Shown piece after piece: positions 26,720-35,600 of a stretch of DNA of 36,836 nt. Location of the stretch: the NCBI GenBank assembly GCA_021414145.1, contig JAIOOY010000073.1:1-36836 (forward strand), written 5' to 3'. Positions within the stretch are counted from its first letter, which is position 1. Every line of letters begins with the position of its first letter. The notes beneath the pieces were generated by a model that saw only the letters and a list, made by a program, of their open reading frames with translations, had not been told where the DNA came from and made no database searches. This DNA comes from Methylophilales bacterium. Lineage in GTDB: Bacteria; Pseudomonadota; Gammaproteobacteria; Burkholderiales; Methylophilaceae. The position numbers were made by a program, and so were the translations under genes.

Positions 26720-26762
26720 TTAGGTATTCCGATTGTTTGTTACTGCGTTGTACCAGAGCTTA

Positions 26763-26780
26763 TAGCGTTAGAATACGCTA
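26763..26780. promoter_or_regulatory. Short dyad in the GGDEF/flgA divergent spacer
   Basis: TAGCGT and ACGCTA are exact inverted arms 6 bases apart, centred in the 79-base spacer between two divergent starts. This is a plausible operator position, but the dyad is short and no known regulator site matches. Confidence 0.25.
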
Positions 26781-26798
26781 AATCTTTAATCCTAGTTA

Positions 26799-27500
26799 AT
26801 GAAGCCCATGCACCCAAGCAATTCCTATTTCGCACTCGGTCTCGCTCTCTTCTGTAGCCTCGCACACGCCGCCGAATGGCAATCGCGCGAGTCTATCCTA
26901 GCTGCCGCCGAGAGCTTTGTCGCACAAAAAACCGCCAACATTGACGGTGAAGTTACCATCTCCAGCACTCCACCCGACGCACGGGTAAAAGTTGCCAAAT
27001 GCGACAACCTAGAAAGCTCGCTGCAATCAGGCAATAAACTGTGGGGCAGAACCAGCGTCACCGTCAGTTGTAACTCGCCCGCCAAGTGGTCGCTGCGCGT
27101 TCCGGTCAACATCAAGGTGGTGGGACAAGCCTTAGTTGCTACCCGCGCCATCGGCAGTGGGCAAACCATAGAAGCACAGGACGTGACGGTAGAAACGCTG
27201 GATCTAACACCCTACCCAATTGGTGTATTCAAAAACCCGGAACAGGCGATAGGCAAGGTCACCGCCAGCAGCATCGCCGTCGGCGCACCGCTCCGCGCGG
27301 AGGTTTTAAGGGCGCAGATGCTTATCAAACAAGGTCAGCAAGTGGTGGTGGTGGCGCAAAGCGCCCACATCAAAGTCAGTACCGAGGGCGTGGCAATGAA
27401 CAACGCCCAAGCAGGGCAAGTGGTGGGGGTAAAAACCAAGTCCGGTGCGGTTGTTAAAGGCATCGCCAAAAGCGAAGGGGTAGTGGAAGTTAATTTTTAA
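26799..27500 (+). CDS. flgA: Flagellar P-ring assembly chaperone FlgA
   Basis: The 233-residue protein has a Sec signal (hydrophobic core YFALGLALFCSL, cleavage after AHA) and a mature domain with SRESILAAAESFVAQKT. The C-terminal SAF domain includes VVATR-like sequence, the AIGSGQTIEAQDV block and LIKQGQQVVVVAQ, ending MNNAQAGQVVGVKTKSGAVVKGIA. It is a periplasmic chaperone for FlgI. It is transcribed away from the flgB operon, as is common. No flgM or flgN follows; a palindrome at 27515-27539 and a convergent gene do. Confidence 0.95.
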   Translation: MKPMHPSNSYFALGLALFCSLAHAAEWQSRESILAAAESFVAQKTANIDGEVTISSTPPDARVKVAKCDNLESSLQSGNKLWGRTSVTVSCNSPAKWSLRVPVNIKVVGQALVATRAIGSGQTIEAQDVTVETLDLTPYPIGVFKNPEQAIGKVTASSIAVGAPLRAEVLRAQMLIKQGQQVVVVAQSAHIKVSTEGVAMNNAQAGQVVGVKTKSGAVVKGIAKSEGVVEVNF

Positions 27501-27514
27501 TACCGCTTCAAGGT

Positions 27515-27539
27515 CTAGGATGCGCCATGCGCATCCTAG
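27515..27539. terminator. 11-bp palindrome at the end of flgA
   Basis: CTAGGATGCGC and GCGCATCCTAG pair perfectly around CAT, 15 bases after the flgA stop and before the convergent DUF465 stop. The stem is strong and well placed to end both transcripts, but neither side has a clear T-tract. Confidence 0.55.
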
Positions 27540-27551
27540 TGCAGACATAGC

Positions 27552-27788
27552 TTATGAAATCAAGATTGCGTAGAGTTCATCCTTGAGCTTAAGCCGTTTC
27601 TTTTTGAAATCTTCAAAAGTCTCATCAGCCACAGGAATGTCCTCAGCCTCAAGACGAATCACTTCACGATTCAACAAATGATACTCATCAAACAACTTGG
27701 CGAAATGCGCGTTACTCAACTTGAAACTGTGAATTTTTTCGCGCAACTCAGGAAATTCAGTTACCAGATCGTGATGAACAGCAGCCAT
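27552..27788 (-). CDS. DUF465/YdcH family small helical protein
   Basis: The 78-residue protein is rich in Glu, Lys and Leu and almost wholly helical. It contains HDLVTEFPELREKIHSFKLSNAHFAKLFDEYH, then VIRLEAEDIPVADETFEDFKKKRLKLKDELYAIL-type sequence, the pattern of the YdcH (DUF465) family. These proteins have no settled function; a helical hairpin or coiled coil is expected. The start has an AAGGAGAG site 3 bases upstream whose core can pair with CTCCTT further upstream in the leader. The 117-base spacer above it also holds a perfect dyad TCAATAATG-TT-CATTATTGA near 27839-27858. Confidence 0.8.
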   Translation of the reverse strand: MAAVHHDLVTEFPELREKIHSFKLSNAHFAKLFDEYHLLNREVIRLEAEDIPVADETFEDFKKKRLKLKDELYAILIS

Positions 27789-27793
27789 AATCT

Positions 27794-27823
27794 CTCCTTA
27801 AACAGTTAGGGTTCTTAAAGGAG
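27794..27823 (-). promoter_or_regulatory. Possible Shine-Dalgarno-sequestering hairpin in the DUF465 leader
   Basis: On the minus strand CTCCTT (complement of 27818-27823) can pair with AAGGAG (complement of 27794-27799), the ribosome-binding site, over an 18-base loop, with two extra A-T pairs. The stem is short, so this is only a hint of translational control. Confidence 0.3.
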
Positions 27824-27905
27824 CGATTCTACGCGCTCAATAATGAACATTATTGATCTATATCTACAAATACCTAGTTACAGTGTTGTTTTCCTGCCAC
27901 GCCCT

Positions 27906-28733
27906 CTACTTATTAAACCAAGTCAACGTCCCCGCCTTCATATCCGGCACCAGTATGGTTTTGCCATCGGCGGCTAAACCAATATCCGCAGCGGATTGAA
28001 ACTGCACCTTCACCCATTCCAGGTTCCCATCTTTTTTGAGCGTGAACAGGCGACCATTTTTCCAGTCGCTAATCCAGAGCGCACCGCGTTTGTCACGTAC
28101 TAAACCATCAGCACCACCAAAACCTTCGACCACACGTTCCATCTTGCCGGTGTTGAGGGTGATGCGGTACAACATGCCGGAGACAAAATCCACCATCAGC
28201 AGATGATCGTTACCATCGGCCAGTAAACCATTGGGAGCCAACACGCGCGGGTCATCGCCGTTGACCACAACGGTCACTTTGCCGTCTGCCGCCACGCGAT
28301 ATACCGCACCGCCCCTACCTTGCAGATCCCCACTATCGGATACAAACAGGCTGCCATCCTTGCCGAATTCGAGGTCGTTCAGGAACTGTGGTTTTGCGGG
28401 AAAGGCCTCTGCTGCGACAAATACGCTCCACTTGCCGTCTTTACCCACTTTCAAAATACGCGTCTTATCCGCCACGTACAGCGCGCCTTTTGAGTAGGCC
28501 AATCCCTTGGGATCATCCATACCGCTGGCAAACACTTTAGCCTTGCCGTCTGCGCCTATCACGGCGATATCACCATCCCCATCCTTACCAAATTCGCCTA
28601 TTTCGGAAACATAGATACGTCCATCTGCAACTACCACTGACTCTGGATTCTTCAAGCCTGTAACTACTTTATTTTCGGCGGCATAGGCGTTAAAACTGGC
28701 AATAAGTGCTACAACTAAAATACTATTTTTCAA
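27906..28733 (-). CDS. Secreted SMP-30/gluconolactonase-like beta-propeller protein
   Basis: The 275-residue protein has a Sec signal (MKNSILVVALIASFNAYA) followed by propeller blades with repeated units such as NPESVVVADGRIYVSE, DPKGLAYSKGALYVAD, FLNDLEFGKDGSLFVSD, APNGLLADGNDHLLMVD and ADGLVRDKRGALWISDW. The order fits the SMP-30/gluconolactonase/LRE family, periplasmic by its signal. Substrate and catalysis are unknown; lactonase activity would need conserved metal ligands that I cannot confirm. The start is TTG with GGGAG 8 bases upstream. It begins 12 bases after the unrecognised gene and is the last member of the sulfide-dehydrogenase operon. Confidence 0.8.
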   Translation of the reverse strand: MKNSILVVALIASFNAYAAENKVVTGLKNPESVVVADGRIYVSEIGEFGKDGDGDIAVIGADGKAKVFASGMDDPKGLAYSKGALYVADKTRILKVGKDGKWSVFVAAEAFPAKPQFLNDLEFGKDGSLFVSDSGDLQGRGGAVYRVAADGKVTVVVNGDDPRVLAPNGLLADGNDHLLMVDFVSGMLYRITLNTGKMERVVEGFGGADGLVRDKRGALWISDWKNGRLFTLKKDGNLEWVKVQFQSAADIGLAADGKTILVPDMKAGTLTWFNK

Positions 28734-28745
28734 CTTAACAACTCC

Positions 28746-29327
28746 CTAAAAATATTCAAAAAAACTAAATTTCGGCTCACGCCCGACAATAGACACAATA
28801 CCGCACGGAGAACGCGTAAAGTCGGCCGCCATAGCGGTTTGGATACTGCTCTGCAAGGCGCTGTCTGCCTGTATCTGGGTCATGATATTCTGCATGGCAG
28901 CATCAAAGGCCTTGCCGACTTCGTTATCCTGATAGATTGAAGTCAACTGACCAAACTGTTCGCCTTCGGCCTTGTAGGTAGCCAAAGGCTGACCATCGCC
29001 GCGATGCAACTGTACCTTGAGTTTGGCGTAATAGGTAGACGACGCAGGGTTGTAAACCAAACGGGAATTCACCCAGGCAATGAGATCCGCCGTCTTACCA
29101 GCCTCGCACGCGCCCACGTTACTGAAACGCCGGGCCAAGGCACGACTGGCAGCATCTTCAGCGATGACCGTGTAATCTACCCAACGTGTATAAAGTGGCG
29201 CAACACCCACCACTGTGGGATGCCCGTACCTATCCGGGCTGGTATAAACGAGCAAGCTGGGTTCAGCTGCCCAAGCAGTATTGATCGTCATTACGCCGAC
29301 TAGTGTTGCCAAAAATAATCGTTTCAA
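28746..29327 (-). CDS. Exported protein of unknown function
   Basis: I do not recognise this 193-residue protein. It has a Sec signal (MKRLFLATLVGVMTINTAWA) and a mature part with no hydrophobic segment. Notable stretches are VVGVAPLYTRWVDYTVIAEDAASRALARRF, YYAKLKVQLHRGDGQPLATYKAEGE and AFDAAMQNIMTQIQADSALQSSIQ. Two cysteines (in VGACEAG and SPCGIV) could form a disulfide. The mixed strand-helix pattern vaguely recalls accessory lipoproteins of transport systems, but there is no lipobox. It begins with TTG overlapping the stop of the propeller gene upstream as TTGA, with AGGAG 7 bases before, so it is translated with its neighbours. Confidence 0.75.
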   Translation of the reverse strand: MKRLFLATLVGVMTINTAWAAEPSLLVYTSPDRYGHPTVVGVAPLYTRWVDYTVIAEDAASRALARRFSNVGACEAGKTADLIAWVNSRLVYNPASSTYYAKLKVQLHRGDGQPLATYKAEGEQFGQLTSIYQDNEVGKAFDAAMQNIMTQIQADSALQSSIQTAMAADFTRSPCGIVSIVGREPKFSFFEYF

Positions 29328-30496
29328 TTGGATTCTCCTTTGTAGATTATCCGATACACCAAACCTGCCCTATCGTCCGAAATATACACCGCACCATCTG
29401 GCGCTACCGCTACGTCTACCGGCCTGCCCCATGCACCTTTGTTGGATAGCCAGCCAGTAATGAAGTCGCTCACCTTTACTGGCTTGTCTTGCTCAAAGTG
29501 TACTCTAACTACTTTGTAACCTGAAGGCTGGTTTCGGTTCCATGAACCATGCAAAGCGACCAGCGCATCTGAACGGTACTCCACCGGAAATGTGGTTTTG
29601 TCCAGAAAAGCGATGCCTATAGGCGTGGAATGCGCTGGCAAAGTAATGGCTGGAGACTGCATGCTAGAGCAATCCCCGGCAAAGTTAGGGTCAACAAACT
29701 TGTCGCCCCAACAATGCGGCCAACCGTAAAAACCGCCTGCCTGAATCTGGTTAAGATGCTCCGGCGGCAAATCATCATTCACCACACCGTTCTTGTTGCC
29801 GGAACGCATATCCGCGCCATTGTTAGTGGCAAACAACTCGCCGGTTTTTGGATGCCAAGCGAAGCCTTGCGTGTTGCGCAGTCCCGTTGCCCAGATGGAG
29901 CTTGGCGCATGGCGACCTAAGGTCTGTAAAGCGCCAGCTGGCTTTCCTTCCACCGTGTAGCGCAGCATGGTGGCACGTAGCGGCTCATTCTCTACGCACA
30001 CATTACAACTGGAACCCACATTGAGATACAAATAACCGTCGGGCCCTAGCTTCAAAGTTTTCTTGGTGTGGCCGCCCGATGGCAGATCAAAAATCACTGG
30101 CATGGCACGGCCATCCTCCAGCTTTACCACCCCATCCTGATTCGCCACGTACAACATATCACCGACAAAAGCCAAGCCATGTGGTCCGTTGAGTTGCTCG
30201 GCCACAATGATCACCTTATCAGCCACCCCGTCATGATTGGCATCCGGTAGCTTAACCACTTTGTTGTCTAGCCCCAAAGATAGATAAAGATCGCCTTGCG
30301 GACTGAATGCCATCATGCGTGGACCACGAAAATAGCTACTTCCTCCAGATTCCAACCTTGCGAAGATAGTGGCTTGAAAGCCAGTGGGGAGTTTGAGTGC
30401 TGAAATTGGATCGGGCGGAACAGGCAGCATTGAAGCCAAATCAGCGCGTGATAAAGCAGCAAAAAACAACAACAAAAAGTAAGAAATTATCCGCAT
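29324..30496 (-). CDS. PQQ-type sugar/sorbosone dehydrogenase-like beta-propeller, exported
   Basis: The 390-residue protein has a Sec signal (MRIISYFLLLFFAALSRA) and a six-bladed propeller resembling soluble glucose dehydrogenase and L-sorbosone dehydrogenase. Key stretches are LPTGFQATIFARL, NGPHGLAFVGDMLYVAN, GGHTKKTLKLGPDGYLYLNVGSSC, ATGLRNTQGFAWHPKTGELFATNNG, GGFYGWPHCWG and LVALHGSWNRNQPSGYKVVRV. The family oxidises aldoses or related polyols with PQQ, but many members have no known substrate. There is no heme motif. A TTG at 30508 is possible; the ATG at 30494-30496 gives a better signal peptide. It follows the FCSD gene by 13 bases. Confidence 0.82.
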   Translation of the reverse strand: MRIISYFLLLFFAALSRADLASMLPVPPDPISALKLPTGFQATIFARLESGGSSYFRGPRMMAFSPQGDLYLSLGLDNKVVKLPDANHDGVADKVIIVAEQLNGPHGLAFVGDMLYVANQDGVVKLEDGRAMPVIFDLPSGGHTKKTLKLGPDGYLYLNVGSSCNVCVENEPLRATMLRYTVEGKPAGALQTLGRHAPSSIWATGLRNTQGFAWHPKTGELFATNNGADMRSGNKNGVVNDDLPPEHLNQIQAGGFYGWPHCWGDKFVDPNFAGDCSSMQSPAITLPAHSTPIGIAFLDKTTFPVEYRSDALVALHGSWNRNQPSGYKVVRVHFEQDKPVKVSDFITGWLSNKGAWGRPVDVAVAPDGAVYISDDRAGLVYRIIYKGESN

Positions 30497-30509
30497 GGCC
30501 TTAACCAAA

Positions 30510-31763
30510 TCAGGTTAATACATCACTCCATATATTTTTAGCCCACGCCTGCGCAAACTTTCCTTCCTGCTCACTTGGCTTGTCAGAGACACCACCTCCA
30601 TCGGCGGGCAACATGACTTTTTTGGCTGAGTCATAACGGTATACATTTGCAACATGCATCGCCAGTTTGTCCGACACATAGCTGTAACAAGTATTGGCAA
30701 ACACGGGTTGTGGATCAGGGTCTTGTCCGGCCAGCAAATTGGCAATCGCCGAGGCACATACTTTAGCTTGTGAAGTAGCCATGTGGGCGGACTTGGGCAG
30801 TGCGGCGGAAACTGAATCACCGATGATGTGCACGTTGGGTGCCACTTTGGATTCGTAGGTCAAAAAATCCACCTCGCACCAGCGTTTATCCACGTTGGCA
30901 ACACCCGCCAGTTGTGCGACTTTGCCCGCGCGTTGTGGTGGGATTACGTTGAGCACGTCGGCTTTGACTGTTTCGAACTCGGTCTTCACCGTGCGATTTG
31001 CTACGTCCACTTCCATCACTTGGCTGTTTGCCCGATATTCGATCATGCCGGGATACAAGTCCGCCCACGCGTTGGTGAACAAACTCTTTTTGGAAGTGAT
31101 TTCAGGGTTCGCATCCAGCACGATGATTTTGGATTTTGGTTTGTAGTTTTTAAGGTAAAAAGCTACCTGACTGACGCGCTCATACGGCCCCGGCGGGCAA
31201 CGGTACGGCGCTTTGGGGATGCTAATCACAAACACGCCACCGTCAGTCATGGTTTCCAATTGTAGGCGCAGATTGACAGTTTGTTCACCCGCTTTCCAAG
31301 CGTGGGGGATGATTTGCTGCGCGTCAGAGCTTTGCAACATGGGGAGACTTTCCCACATAAAGTCCACGCCAGGCGCAACAATGAGGCGCTCGTAGCCCAA
31401 CTCATCGCCATCATCCATGACGATGCGGCGCTTGGTCACATCTACCGCCGTCACTTCAGCATATAAGCGCTTGACGTGATAATTATCTAAACCGGAAAAG
31501 TTGAACGTGAGGTCGCCTATCTTCTTGCTGCCGCCTAGTACCAGATTGCTCAAGGGGCAGGAAATAAAAGTGGTGCTCTGCTCAATCAGCACTATTTCCA
31601 CTGCCTCACCCGCCCATAAACGCAAATACTTGGCTGCCGTAGCACCGGCGTATCCGCCGCCAATAATGATGATGCGCTTAGTCACGCTCGCCCAGCTTGG
31701 TTGTGGCAACGCGCCTAAGGCTGCTCCGGCACCCACTAATTTAAGAAAGTCGCGGCGTAGCAT
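30510..31763 (-). CDS. fccB: Flavocytochrome c sulfide dehydrogenase flavoprotein (FccB/SoxF type)
   Basis: The 417-residue protein opens with a Tat signal (MLRRDFLKLVGAGAALG). The FAD domain starts RIIIIGGGYAGATAAKYLR and includes YERLIVAPGVDF and NVHIIGDSV. A C-terminal FCSD flavin-binding region follows. Cys69 in FISCPLSN would be about residue 42 of the mature protein, the covalent FAD attachment site in Allochromatium FCSD. Cys189 (YRCPPGPYE) and Cys359 (NTCYSYVSD) correspond to its redox-active disulfide. The enzyme oxidises sulfide to sulfur or polysulfide in the periplasm and passes electrons to a cytochrome c subunit, whose likely gene lies immediately upstream (2-base gap). SoxF homologues can also assist thiosulfate oxidation. 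Confidence 0.92.
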   Translation of the reverse strand: MLRRDFLKLVGAGAALGALPQPSWASVTKRIIIIGGGYAGATAAKYLRLWAGEAVEIVLIEQSTTFISCPLSNLVLGGSKKIGDLTFNFSGLDNYHVKRLYAEVTAVDVTKRRIVMDDGDELGYERLIVAPGVDFMWESLPMLQSSDAQQIIPHAWKAGEQTVNLRLQLETMTDGGVFVISIPKAPYRCPPGPYERVSQVAFYLKNYKPKSKIIVLDANPEITSKKSLFTNAWADLYPGMIEYRANSQVMEVDVANRTVKTEFETVKADVLNVIPPQRAGKVAQLAGVANVDKRWCEVDFLTYESKVAPNVHIIGDSVSAALPKSAHMATSQAKVCASAIANLLAGQDPDPQPVFANTCYSYVSDKLAMHVANVYRYDSAKKVMLPADGGGVSDKPSEQEGKFAQAWAKNIWSDVLT

Positions 31764-31765
31764 GA

Positions 31766-32104
31766 TTAGAAGTTGAGTGGCATGGGTGATGCAGATGCCT
31801 TACGTGGTTGTGCTGCGAAGTAGTCGGCCAACAGCTCGATTTCAACCTCGGTCAAGCCTTTGGCGTGATGTTGCATAACAGTGGAAGGGCGGTCGCCCTT
31901 GCGAAAAGCCATCATCTGAGTGACAAAATACGTCCTATCCAAGCCCGCCAGTACTGGTGTTCCTCCCACACTGTTACCGTTGCTTCCATGACATGCCGCA
32001 CAAGAAGCCGCCAATACCCGTATATGGTTATTTGCCTCAACCGCGCCTGCGGACAAGGCATAACTCATCAACAAGCATGCAGCTAGATTTTTTGCAGCTG
32101 TCAT
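31766..32104 (-). CDS. Monoheme class I cytochrome c, probable FccA-type partner
   Basis: The 112-residue precursor has a Sec signal (MTAAKNLAACLLMSYALSAGA) and one heme site CAACH in the context VLAASCAACHGSNGNS. GGTPVLAGLDRTYFVTQMMAFRKGDRPSTVM includes a Met as possible axial ligand, and a C-terminal helix begins EVEIELLADYFAAQ. This is the c553/FccA family fold. It should accept electrons from the adjacent flavoprotein; classic purple-sulfur FccA has two hemes, here only one. A GTG at 32131 is in frame and would overlap the ankyrin gene by 10 bases, but the ATG at 32102-32104 gives a cleaner signal peptide. Confidence 0.9.
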   Translation of the reverse strand: MTAAKNLAACLLMSYALSAGAVEANNHIRVLAASCAACHGSNGNSVGGTPVLAGLDRTYFVTQMMAFRKGDRPSTVMQHHAKGLTEVEIELLADYFAAQPRKASASPMPLNF

Positions 32105-32121
32105 GTAGTGGAAACTGTGCT

Positions 32122-32607
32122 TCAGAAGCACTTATCGTCTTTACAGCCGTCATCTTTGGCACCGTATTTGGTCAACAGTTTGACCGTTTCAGCATTCCCC
32201 TGGTCTGCTGCCATGCGCAAAAGGGAAACACCGCCACGGATTTTGATGTTGGGGTCAGCACCCTTTTGCAACAAATATTCCAGCAAATCATTATTGCCGT
32301 CATATGCCGCGTGTGCGCTAGCGGTCATTTTGGTGATGGGATGACGATAATTGATATCAGCGCCACGCTCCGCCAAGACTTTCACTACCGCCAATTGATT
32401 TTTAGCCGCGGCGGACAACAAAGGTGACCAGCCAAAGAACACGTCCTTCACCGATGCCACACCCGAGTCCAAGTACTTATTCACCGTAGCCGTGTCACCC
32501 TCGGTCACCGCACCCATAAACTCGATTTGCTCGTCATCTGTCATTGCATAAGTCATGAAGGGTGCGAACAATGCGACCGCCAAAATTACACTTTTAATAA
32601 ACTTCAA
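32122..32607 (-). CDS. Exported ankyrin-repeat protein
   Basis: The 161-residue protein has a Sec signal (MKFIKSVILAVALFAPFMTYA) and then about four ankyrin repeats, marked by GWSPLLSAAAKNQLAVVKVLAERGADIN, SAHAAYDGNNDLLEYLLQKGADPN and SLLRMAADQGNAETVKLLTKYGAKDD. It ends with two cysteines in GCKDDKCF. Ankyrin proteins bind partners and have no catalysis of their own. A periplasmic form encoded with oxidoreductases could protect or scaffold them, as AnkB does for catalase in Pseudomonas. An AGGAGAG site precedes the ATG. It appears to be the first gene of the sulfide-dehydrogenase operon, 53 bases after purL. A GTTAAT-N6-ATTAAC dyad lies at 32640-32657. Confidence 0.85.
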   Translation of the reverse strand: MKFIKSVILAVALFAPFMTYAMTDDEQIEFMGAVTEGDTATVNKYLDSGVASVKDVFFGWSPLLSAAAKNQLAVVKVLAERGADINYRHPITKMTASAHAAYDGNNDLLEYLLQKGADPNIKIRGGVSLLRMAADQGNAETVKLLTKYGAKDDGCKDDKCF

Positions 32608-32660
32608 TTCAACTCTCCTAGATTTATTTTGAACATCTTGTTAATCAACATATTAACCAA

Positions 32661-35600
32661 CTAACCCACAAATTTACGTGCATTTCTAAACATCCGCATC
32701 CACGGTGCGTCCTCATACCAATCATCCGGATGCCAACTATTCTGCACCGCGCGGAATACCCGTTCTGGATGCGGCATCATAATACTGAAACGCCCGTCCG
32801 GCGTGGTCAACCCGGTAATGCCTTGATGTGAGCCATTAGGGTTGAACGGATAGATTTCGGTAGCTCTGCCATCGTTATCCACAAAGCGCAGTGTAATCAA
32901 ATTCTGTTTCCGCGCCAGTTCGACAGCGACACTGGAAGAAAATTCCGCAAAACCTTCGCCGTGAGCCACGGCAATCGGCATGCGGCTACCATCCATGCCC
33001 GCAAAGAACAGCGAAGGCGAGTCTAAAACTTCCACCATGGCAAACCGCGCTTCAAATTGCTCCGATTTATTCCGCACGAAATGCGGCCAGAACTCTGCTC
33101 CAGGAATCAAGTCATGCAAATTGCTCATCATCTGGCAACCGTTGCATACGCCCAGCGCAAAGCTGTCTTTGCGTTGAAAGAAAGCGCTGAATTCATCCCT
33201 AGCCCGCGCATTAAATAAAATAGACTTCGCCCAGCCCTCACCCGCACCGAGCACGTCCCCATAAGAGAATCCGCCGCAAGCCACCAATCCGGCAAAATCT
33301 TTAAGGCTTGTACGGCCAGCGATGATATCGCTCATATGCACATCGTGCGCCTCAAATCCGGCACGATCAAAAGCTGCGGCCATTTCCACATGACCATTCA
33401 CGCCTTGTTCTCGCAGCACCGCCATTTTCGGGCGTTTGCCGCTGGCAATATAAGGCGCTGCGATGTCGTCATTGAGATCAAAACTCAACCGCGCGTTCAG
33501 TCCGGGATCGTAGGTGTCCAGCAAACTATCGTATTCTTGCTGCGCGCACAGCGGGTTATCGCGCAAACTCTGCATATGGAATGTGGTTTCCGACCACCAA
33601 CGGTGTACATCACTGTGGCGCTCGTCAAACACCATCTCGCCGTTGCACACGATGCGAATGTGTTTACCGGTGACCATACCTATCACTTGCGCCATACCGT
33701 TAAAAGCCATAGCGACACTTTCCACGTCCTCTGCTCGTACTTGCAGCACCGCCCCCAGCTCCTCACTAAATAGCGCGGGAATGGCTTCGGTAATGCCCAA
33801 ATCCACGACAAATCCACAATGCCCAGCAAACGCCATTTCCACCAAGGTCACGAACAGCCCGCCATCGGATCGGTCGTGATAAGCCAGAATCTTGCCCGCT
33901 TGGTTAAGACTTTGTACCGCGTTGAAGAAAGTTTTCAGGTGTTCGGCATCGTCCAGATCCGGTGCGATGTTATCCGTTGCGCCATACACCTGGGCTAGTG
34001 CCGAACCGCCCAATGCGTTCTTGCCCAATCCTAAATCCACCAGCATCAGCGCCGTTTCACCCACATTGGTACGCAGTTGCGGTGTGAGGGTTTTGCGTAC
34101 ATCAGGCACCGGCGCAAAAGCGCTCACGATAAGGGAAATCGGTGCGGTAACGGCCTTTTGCTTACCGCTGTCATCCCATATGGTCTTCATAGACATCGAA
34201 TCTTTACCTACCGGAATGCTGATGCCCAAAGCTGGGCACAGCGCCATGCCTACCGCACGTACCGTGTCGTAGAGTGCCGCGTCTTCACCTTGATGCCCGG
34301 CAGGAGCCATCCAATTGGCAGAAAGCTTGATGTCGCTCAAGTTTTCTATCCCCGCTGCAGCAATGTTGGTAATCGCCTCCGCAATCGCCATACGCCCAGA
34401 AGCCGGCGCGTCTATCAGGGCCAGCGGCGCTTTTTCGCCTATGGCAAACGCTTCGCCACGATTGGTTTGATAGCCTGCCAAGGTCACCGCCACGTCCGCC
34501 ACCGGCACTTGCCACGGCCCAACCATTTGGTCACGTGCCACGAGGCCAGTCACGGTACGGTCGCCTATAGTGATGAGGAAGGTTTTATCGGCCACTCCGG
34601 GCAACCGCAGCACGCGCTGAGCAGCCTCGGTCACATTGATTTCGCTCCAGTCAAAAGCGGGTAGTTGGCGAACTTGATGCTTAACATCGCGCGTCATTTT
34701 CGGCGGCTTGCCCAGCAGCACTGACAAATCCATATCCACCGGCTTGTTATCGAAGTGACTATCGGCCAAAGTCAGATGTTTTTGCTCTGTCGCCATGCCG
34801 ACAATAGCGAACGGGCAGCGCTCACGCTCGCAAATTTGCTTGAACAGCTCGACGTTTTCCGGTAGTACAGCCAGCACATAGCGCTCCTGCGCCTCGTTAC
34901 ACCAAAGTTCTTTAGGCGACATGCCCAGCGCTTCATTTTGAATATCGCGCAACTGAAAAAATGCCCCGCGCCCGGCATCATTCACCAGCTCCGGGAAAGC
35001 GTTGGAAAGCCCACCTGCGCCCACATCATGAATCGCCAGAATGGGATTCTGCTCGTTCATCTGCCAGCAACGATCTATCACCTCCTGCGCACGGCGTTCC
35101 AGTTCAGGATTGCCACGCTGCACTGAGTCAAAATCCAGATTTTCCGCATTAGAACCGCTACCCATGCTCGATGCAGCGCCGCCGCCCAAACCTATCAACA
35201 TGGCGGGGCCACCCAATTGAATCAGAATCGCACCGTCAGGGATGGCATGCTTCTTGGAATGTCGTGCCGAAATGTGTCCGATGCCACCCGCCAGCATGAT
35301 GGGCTTGTGATAACCACGAACCTCATGATCACTTTCAATCTCCAAAGTGCGGAAATAGCCCGCAATGTTGGGGCGCCCAAACTCGTTGTTATACGCCGCG
35401 CCGCCCAATGGACCATCTATCATGATTTGTAGTGCGGAGGCGATTCGACCAGGCTTACCGTAACCAGCTTCCCAAGGCTGTTTGAAGTGGGGAATCTCCA
35501 AATTTGATACCGAAAATCCGGTCAAGCCCGCCTTGGGTTTGGAGCCGCAACCGGTCGCGCCTTCATCGCGGATCTCGCCCCCCGCACCCGTCGCCGCTCC

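Noticed and set aside
32105-32131. GTG start for the cytochrome gene
   Set aside because: It gives a less regular signal peptide and overlaps the ankyrin gene; not excluded.
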